Below are positions 59,436-64,000 of a DNA stretch of 64,000 bases, one piece after another. The position numbers and the translations under genes were made by a program. The stretch is taken from positions 124,001-188,000 of the forward strand of contig NZ_PYFX01000010.1 of assembly GCF_003020115.1 (NCBI RefSeq), in the 5' to 3' direction. The notes under the pieces were generated by a model. The model was not told where the DNA came from. It saw only the letters and a program-made list of their open reading frames with translations, and did not search any database. This DNA comes from Bradyrhizobium sp. MOS002 (GTDB lineage Bacteria; Pseudomonadota; Alphaproteobacteria; Rhizobiales; Xanthobacteraceae). Position 1 is the stretch's first letter. Each line of letters starts with the position of its first letter.

Positions 59436-60803
59436 TCATATCCAGCTTTGGAAGAGCATCAGCCGGTTGAAGAGCTGCATCGATGTGCCGACGAAGGCCG
59501 CCGAGATCGGCAGCATGGCGGCAAAGCCTGCCGCCGCGACCGCGACATAAGCCCACAACAGCCAGCGTGGCAGACCGTCCCGGCGCAGCACGTAGACCAG
59601 CGCGAGCGACGCCACGGTCGCGGCCGGCAGATAGTAATATATGAAGGCGAGCGTCCGCGGCAGCAACGCCCAGGCGAGCCACGACCCGAAATAGAAGGCC
59701 GCGATCAGGAAGGCATCCCGGCGACGCGCGACGACGAAGTCGCGCAGCACGACGGCGAGCGCGAGCAGCGCCGGCCACAGCACCAGGGGATTCCCGAGGA
59801 AGACGATCGCGGAGACATTGTCGTCCGCACCCTTGTCGAACAGGAACCACACCGGGCGCGCGAGCAGCGGCCATGACGGCCACGCGCTCATATAAGTGTG
59901 ACCGGCGATGGCAGTGGTGGTGTTGTCGGCGAAGATCCGGCGCTGCGCCTCGACCAGATCCGGCAGCGACACGCCGTAGAGCGGGACGAAGGCCGCAAGA
60001 TATGTCACCGCGGGCAGGACGGCGAAGCAGAGCACGACGTGATGTAATCTGAAGTCGGGCCAGAGATCGGGCCGGTACCAATCCCCCGGCTTCGCGTCGG
60101 CAAACAGGGTGTGCCAGCCCTGCATCAGGCGGATCAACGCGACGATAACGATGCAGATTCCGAGCGGAAACAGGCCGCTCCATTTGCAGGCCGCAGCGCA
60201 GCCGAACAGGCTGCCGGCAGCCGCGAACAACGCATGAGGCCGGTCCTTTCGAAAACCGTGCATGAAGGCGGCAATCGCGAGCAGGCCGAAGCCGAATGCA
60301 AAAATGTCGAGCATCGCGATGCGCGCCTGCACGTACAGCATCTGGTTGCAGCCGGCGATCAGGGCGGCGGCGATCGCAGGCCCTTGCGCGGCGAACATTG
60401 CGAGGCCGCACAGATAGATCGCGACGATCGCGAGCGCGCCGAACAACGTCGCGGGATAGCGCCAGCCCAGCGCGGTGTCGCCGAAGGCCGCGATCGATAG
60501 CGCGATCAGCTCCTTCGCCAATGGCGGATGCATCGGATTGAGCATCGGTTGCGACATCGCTGGCGCCAGCATCTGCCGCGCCGCCGGCACGTAGTGCACT
60601 TCGTCGAAGACGAACTTCTCCGGCGTCGTCAGGCCGATCAGCAGTGCGAGATGCGCGACCAGGAAAATCGCGACAGCAATCACTGCGCTCCGCGACACCT
60701 TCGGAACCGCGGGCGAGTCGAACGACGTGTGTGGGGATGTTTTGCGTGGCAAATTTGCGTCACCGCGGAGAATAATCGAGATCGCGGTTTTCATTGAACG
60801 CAT
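59436..60803 (-). CDS. Phospholipid carrier-dependent glycosyltransferase (GT39 PMT family)
   Basis: A 455-residue polytopic membrane protein. An N-terminal hydrophilic stretch is followed by FLVAHLALLIGLTTPEKFVF and then DEVHYVPAARQMLA, the acidic D-E catalytic loop of protein O-mannosyltransferases. NPMHPPLAKELIALS, then helix clusters and the YYYLPAATVASLALVY region complete the fold. The frame continues far upstream only as shadow, so starts at 60803 or 60794 (three codons later) are considered. It transfers sugar from a polyprenyl carrier to proteins or lipids; the exact substrate is unknown. It is divergent from the FecR gene. Confidence 0.87.
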   Translation of the reverse strand: MRSMKTAISIILRGDANLPRKTSPHTSFDSPAVPKVSRSAVIAVAIFLVAHLALLIGLTTPEKFVFDEVHYVPAARQMLAPAMSQPMLNPMHPPLAKELIALSIAAFGDTALGWRYPATLFGALAIVAIYLCGLAMFAAQGPAIAAALIAGCNQMLYVQARIAMLDIFAFGFGLLAIAAFMHGFRKDRPHALFAAAGSLFGCAAACKWSGLFPLGICIVIVALIRLMQGWHTLFADAKPGDWYRPDLWPDFRLHHVVLCFAVLPAVTYLAAFVPLYGVSLPDLVEAQRRIFADNTTTAIAGHTYMSAWPSWPLLARPVWFLFDKGADDNVSAIVFLGNPLVLWPALLALAVVLRDFVVARRRDAFLIAAFYFGSWLAWALLPRTLAFIYYYLPAATVASLALVYVLRRDGLPRWLLWAYVAVAAAGFAAMLPISAAFVGTSMQLFNRLMLFQSWI

Positions 60804-60917
60804 TCTGCCGCAACTGTCACTAAGCATAACGCAGGTCTCGCGCTGCTTGTGATAATTCCGCCACATCGCAAGCGCGCGTGATCCGGTACGATCAGGGACA
60901 CATCGATCGGTTGCGAA

Positions 60918-61619
60918 ATGAATTTGCGTTTCTGGCTTTTCTCCACGCTGTTGTCGACCACCTTGTGCGTGGCCCCTTGCGCCCAGGCGCAGACCCGCGT
61001 CGGTGAAGCCGTCGTGATCCAGAATGAAGTCGTTCGCGTGGCCGCGGCCACGACGCCGATCAGCGTCGGCGACAGCATGCTGCGGGACGAGACAGTGCGC
61101 ACCGGCGCCAGCAGCGCGGCGCGCTTCGTGATGGCCGACAGCACGAATCTGTCGCTCGGTCCGAGCGCCACGCTCAAGCTCGACCGCACCGTCTTCAACG
61201 ACGAGCACAGCTATCGTGATGTCGCAATCCGCATGACGACCGGCGCATTCCGTTTCGTCACTGGGCATTCCGAGAAGACCGCCTACAAGATCACGACCCC
61301 GCTCGCGACCATCGGCGTGCGCGGCACCACACTCGATATCCTGTCCCAGCGCGGCCGCTCGGTCGTCGTGCTGCAGGACGGAGCCGCTAGTGTCTGCACG
61401 ACGAGCCAACAATGCGTGCAGCTCACCCAGCCCGGCGACACCGCAATCATCACCTCGACCGGCGGCAAGGTCTCTATAAGTAAGACCAATACGCCGCCCT
61501 GGACCTTTGCCGCGACCTGCGCCGCGAGCGCCGGACTGTGCGCGGTCAACCAATATGCGGACGCGTCGCCGACCATTACGCCCGCTATCCATGATGACGG
61601 CATGCTGTGCGGACGCTGA
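60918..61619 (+). CDS. FecR-domain secreted protein
   Basis: A 233-residue protein. The signal MNLRFWLFSTLLSTTLCVAP ends near CAQA. The FecR-like domain follows: ETVRTGASSAARFVMADSTN, LSLGPSATLKLDRTVF, RFVTGHSEKTAYKITTPLAT and IGVRGTTLDI. The C-terminal part has several Cys (VCTTSQQCVQL, ATCAASAGLC) that may form disulfides. Unlike FecR anti-sigma factors it has no cytosolic helix or sigma-factor neighbour, so it is probably an envelope-located structural domain. Its stop is 2 bp before the next gene, giving a likely operon. Confidence 0.85.
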   Translation: MNLRFWLFSTLLSTTLCVAPCAQAQTRVGEAVVIQNEVVRVAAATTPISVGDSMLRDETVRTGASSAARFVMADSTNLSLGPSATLKLDRTVFNDEHSYRDVAIRMTTGAFRFVTGHSEKTAYKITTPLATIGVRGTTLDILSQRGRSVVVLQDGAASVCTTSQQCVQLTQPGDTAIITSTGGKVSISKTNTPPWTFAATCAASAGLCAVNQYADASPTITPAIHDDGMLCGR

Positions 61620-61621
61620 CG

Positions 61622-62776
61622 ATGCAGGTATTCAACGTCAGGCGCGTCATCCTCGCGAGTGTGCTGACCGCCGTGGCTACGTTTGCGTTTGTCGCGGTCG
61701 ATACCCTTCCGGCGGCAGCCGCCACGATTTGCGAGTCCGAGTGCGGAGAGCCGACGCCCTCCCCTTCGCCGACATATTCACCGACGCCAACCTACAGCCC
61801 TTCGCCTTCGCCCAGCCCCTACCCGTCATCGTCTCCGAGCCCTTATCCGTCATCGTCGCCGAGCCCGACGCCAACGCCAACCGGCGCGGATTCCAGCGGC
61901 GGCTCGATCGGCGGCCTCGCCAACCAGCGCTTCAACCAGATGATCACCAACCGGGTGCTCGGCACGGTGCTGCTCGGCGTCAACGAGCAGGTCAATTGCA
62001 GCAACTGCGTCAGCGCGTTCGGCTCCGCCGGCTCATTCTCGGCGGGCATCCACGGCCGCAAGGAGCTGACCAACAATCTGTCGCTGCTCGCCGGCATCGC
62101 CTACACGCAATACAGCGAGGGCGGCTACAACATCACCAGCGCGCCGATCGGCGCGTTCGCGCTGCGCTATGATTTCACCGACTGGGGCTCGTCGCGCCCG
62201 TTCTTCGACGTCGGCACGATCCTGACGCCGTGGGAGAAGGCGCGTTACACCCGCAGCTACAACACCAGCCTCGGCCCGGTGAGCGTCACTAGTTCGACCA
62301 ACGCCGCGAACTACGCCGTCTACGGCCGCGCCGGCTGGATAAGCCGCGTGTCGCCCCGCGACGAGGTCGCCGCCTCGATCGAAGTCTGGCAGCTCTGGCA
62401 GCGCGTCTCGGGCTATACGGACAGCGCAGTGGCGTTCAATCCGTTCGACGCCAGCATCGCGACCGGCACCGACCGCACCAGCCTGGTCAAGATCGGCGGC
62501 CAGTGGACGCATCTCTACGGCAGCAATATCGAGGCCAACATCAATGGCGGCTGGGTGCAGTCATTCGCTGGCCATAGCGGCATCGTCGCCACCGTGACCG
62601 GCGACGGCGTGGTGGTGCCGACCATGGGCAAGCAAGGCTGGTTCGAATATGGCGGCCGGCTCGGCTTCCGCGTGCAGAAGGGCTGGATCGTGGACCTGTT
62701 CGCCAACGGCACGCTCGGCCCGCAGCCGGTGGGTAACACCATCCACGGCGGCGTGGGGCTGCGGATCAATTACTAG
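61622..62776 (+). CDS. Outer membrane beta-barrel protein with Pro/Ser stalk
   Basis: A 384-residue protein. The signal peptide ends near AAAA (residue 34). A low-complexity stalk follows (residues ~45-90) with repeats of SPSPYPSS and TPTPTG. The remainder (residues ~105-384) is barrel-like: alternating hydrophobic strands such as LSLLAGIAYTQYSEGGYNIT and FALRYDFTDW, ending in VGLRINY, the terminal aromatic expected of Omp barrels. The ATG at 61622 is 2 bp from the FecR-gene stop. The autotransporter passenger is absent, so an anchored porin-like or scaffolding function is possible. Confidence 0.85.
   Translation: MQVFNVRRVILASVLTAVATFAFVAVDTLPAAAATICESECGEPTPSPSPTYSPTPTYSPSPSPSPYPSSSPSPYPSSSPSPTPTPTGADSSGGSIGGLANQRFNQMITNRVLGTVLLGVNEQVNCSNCVSAFGSAGSFSAGIHGRKELTNNLSLLAGIAYTQYSEGGYNITSAPIGAFALRYDFTDWGSSRPFFDVGTILTPWEKARYTRSYNTSLGPVSVTSSTNAANYAVYGRAGWISRVSPRDEVAASIEVWQLWQRVSGYTDSAVAFNPFDASIATGTDRTSLVKIGGQWTHLYGSNIEANINGGWVQSFAGHSGIVATVTGDGVVVPTMGKQGWFEYGGRLGFRVQKGWIVDLFANGTLGPQPVGNTIHGGVGLRINY
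61800..61885. repeat. In-frame tandem repeat encoding the Pro/Ser stalk
   Basis: CCGAGCCCTTATCCGTCATCGTC-type units of about 24 bp recur (roughly three copies, diverged). They encode SPSPYPSS. Copy number may vary between strains. Confidence 0.6.
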
Positions 62777-62803
62777 CGGCGGGGCCTTCGCCTCAAATTC
62801 CCG

Positions 62804-62909
62804 CTGTCATGCCCCGGCTCGACCGGGGCATCCAGTACACCGCGGCCTATCGATTGACCAACGACCGTCTCGGCGTACTGGATCGCCCGGTCAAGCCGGG
62901 CGATGACAG
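62804..62909. repeat. Palindromic intergenic repeat, family B (copy 3)
   Basis: CTGTCATGCCCCGGCTCGAC and GGTCAAGCCGGGCGATGACAG end the element. The internal stem bases differ from copies 1 and 2 but remain paired with their partner arm. It starts 27 bp after the barrel-protein stop. Confidence 0.85.
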
Positions 62910-62918
62910 TGAGTATGT

Positions 62919-63407
62919 TCACGCCGCCGACTCCCCTTCGAACGCCCGCCGCAGCGCCTCCACGTCCAGCTTCACCATCTTCATCATGGCCTGCATTGCG
63001 CGTGCGGCGGCCGCCTTGTCGGGGCTCGAGAGGAATTCGAACATCACCTTCGGCACCACCTGCCAGGCCACGCCCCAACGATCCCTGAGCCAGCCGCACT
63101 GCTCTTCCTTGCCGCCATGGGCCAGGAAGGCACTCCAGACGCTGTCGACCTGGGCCTGATCGTCGCAATGGATCATCAGCGAGATCGCGTGGGTGTATTC
63201 CATCTTCATGCCGCCGTTGAGGGCGACCAGGGGCTGTCCCGCCACCGTGAACTCGACGACCAGCACGGAGCCTTCCCTGCCGGACGGGCCATCTGAAACG
63301 TTGCACTGAACATGCGTGATCGCCGAATTCGGAACGAGCGAGACGTAGAATTTCGCGGCGTCCTCGGCATCGCCGCTGAACCACATGCAGGGAACGACCT
63401 TGGACAT
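62919..63407 (-). CDS. VOC-superfamily protein, PhnB/3-demethylubiquinone-methyltransferase-like
   Basis: A 162-residue protein starting MSKVVPCMWFSGDAEDAAKF, then YVSLVPNSAITHVQCNVSDG, VEFTVAGQPLVALNGGMKME, and EEQCGWLRDRWGVAWQVVPK. These are the PhnB-type blocks of the vicinal-oxygen-chelate fold (name-bearing but not true methyltransferases). The C-terminal helix (ARAMQAMMKMVKLDVEALRR) fits the family. It is upstream of a repeat and 42 bp downstream of a second VOC gene on the same strand, giving a likely two-gene unit. Confidence 0.88.
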   Translation of the reverse strand: MSKVVPCMWFSGDAEDAAKFYVSLVPNSAITHVQCNVSDGPSGREGSVLVVEFTVAGQPLVALNGGMKMEYTHAISLMIHCDDQAQVDSVWSAFLAHGGKEEQCGWLRDRWGVAWQVVPKVMFEFLSSPDKAAAARAMQAMMKMVKLDVEALRRAFEGESAA

Positions 63408-63449
63408 CTTGAATGCTCCTCTTCGGTTTCTTGCTGTTGTGGGTTTGGA

Positions 63450-63878
63450 TCAGGCGTTCGCCATCTCGGACTGCGCCGCGAAGGCTGCCATGTCCATCCA
63501 GTTCACGCCCCACATGTGGCCGTCCGGATCCTCGAAGCTGCGGCCGTACATGAAGCTGTATTCGTCCTTCGGGCTGGGATCGGCCACCCCGCCTGCGGCC
63601 GCGGCCCTGCTGACGATATCGTCGACCTCGGTTCGGCTGTCGGCGGACAGGCAGAACAGCGCCTGGTTTGAGGTCTTTGCATCCGAGATCGGCTTCGGCG
63701 TGAACTGACGGAATTTGTCGTGGGTCGTCAGCATCGCGTGGATGGTCTCGGAAAAAACCATGCAGCTCGCCGTGTCGTCGCTGAATTGCGGGTTCCTGGT
63801 CGCACCGACTGCCTCGTAAAAGGCGGTGGCGCGCTTGAGGTCGGTCACGGGCAGATTGACGAAAATCATCCTGGGCAT
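63450..63878 (-). CDS. VOC-superfamily (glyoxalase-like) protein
   Basis: A 142-residue protein. MPRMIFVNLPVTDLKRATAF, then YEAVGATRNPQFSDDTASCM and the C-terminal SFEDPDGHMWGVNWMDMAAF (D-P-D-G-H-M-W) are the glyoxalase/VOC hallmarks. The longer frame upstream is arginine/proline-rich and not family-like, so the ATG at 63878 is used. It starts the two-gene VOC unit with the PhnB-like gene. Metal-dependent activity and substrate are unknown. The remaining 122 bp to the window end hold nothing I can call. Confidence 0.87.
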   Translation of the reverse strand: MPRMIFVNLPVTDLKRATAFYEAVGATRNPQFSDDTASCMVFSETIHAMLTTHDKFRQFTPKPISDAKTSNQALFCLSADSRTEVDDIVSRAAAAGGVADPSPKDEYSFMYGRSFEDPDGHMWGVNWMDMAAFAAQSEMANA

Positions 63879-64000
63879 CGGAGCTCCTTGGGCGGGGTAC
63901 TGCCCAAGGACGGATGGCCAGGCGGCGATCCGACACGGCTGCCGGATCTTTTTTTGGGACCCTTGCCTGCGAGGTTCTGTCACACAGAACCCGTTGGCTT

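Noticed and set aside
59436..61592. Apparent 718-residue protein including the PMT-like gene
   Set aside because: The first ~260 codons are antisense to the FecR gene and compositionally unlike protein. The membrane protein begins at 60803.

Overview
The window is high-GC chromosomal DNA from an alphaproteobacterium, most likely Bradyrhizobium or a close relative. The evidence is the family mix: a rhizobial-type glycerol ABC importer, isocitrate lyase divergent from a RamB/ScfR-type regulator, DUF1285, DUF4170 and DUF2946 proteins, and several families of palindromic intergenic repeats. This genus assignment is inference, because no rRNA, tRNA or other marker gene was seen. I found no insertion sequence, prophage, CRISPR array or integrase. 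The region reads as ordinary core/accessory chromosome with two toxin-antitoxin pairs.

Left part (1-16.9 kb): a truncated NUDIX CoA-pyrophosphatase and a DUF1285 protein; a tight four-gene MoxR ATPase / DUF58 / BatA-DUF4159 / VWA-like membrane protein operon; an epoxide-hydrolase-like enzyme; a probable Zur-controlled zinc uptake unit (DUF2946 protein plus ZnuD-like TonB receptor); and a leftward run of a polytopic membrane protein, methyltransferase, GNAT acetyltransferase, GT2 glycosyltransferase and second NUDIX hydrolase.

Middle (16.9-41.5 kb): a metallophosphoesterase; aceA (glyoxylate shunt) with its divergent regulator; a secreted HExxH protein; a TPR protein; HtpX protease; a pair of tiny conserved-looking genes; an MltB-type transglycosylase; DUF1993; and an Old Yellow Enzyme reductase. 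The best-resolved system here is glpD-glpS-glpT-glpP-glpQ-glpU-glpV on the minus strand (glycerol import and glycerol-3-phosphate oxidation). Its repressor gene glpR lies just upstream, separated from glpD by a Phd/VapC toxin-antitoxin pair. The two ATPases GlpS and GlpT are degenerate in complementary motifs, so the importer may carry only one competent ATP site.

Right part (41.5-64 kb): a beta-oxidation operon (fadE, thiolase, bifunctional fadB/J) followed by a YciA-like thioesterase; a flavin reductase-like protein; an RND efflux operon (adaptor, pump, TetR); a MazEF-like pair with an unusually long spacer; an MFS carrier; an AlkX/YcaQ-type DNA glycosylase; a secreted Met-rich peptide; an OmpA-family protein; a GT39 mannosyltransferase-like protein; a FecR-domain / outer-membrane barrel pair; and two VOC/PhnB-like proteins. 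Carbon use (glycerol, fatty acids, glyoxylate shunt) is a recurring theme: aceA supplies the anaplerotic step needed when fad genes feed acetyl-CoA into the TCA cycle, although these genes are not co-transcribed.
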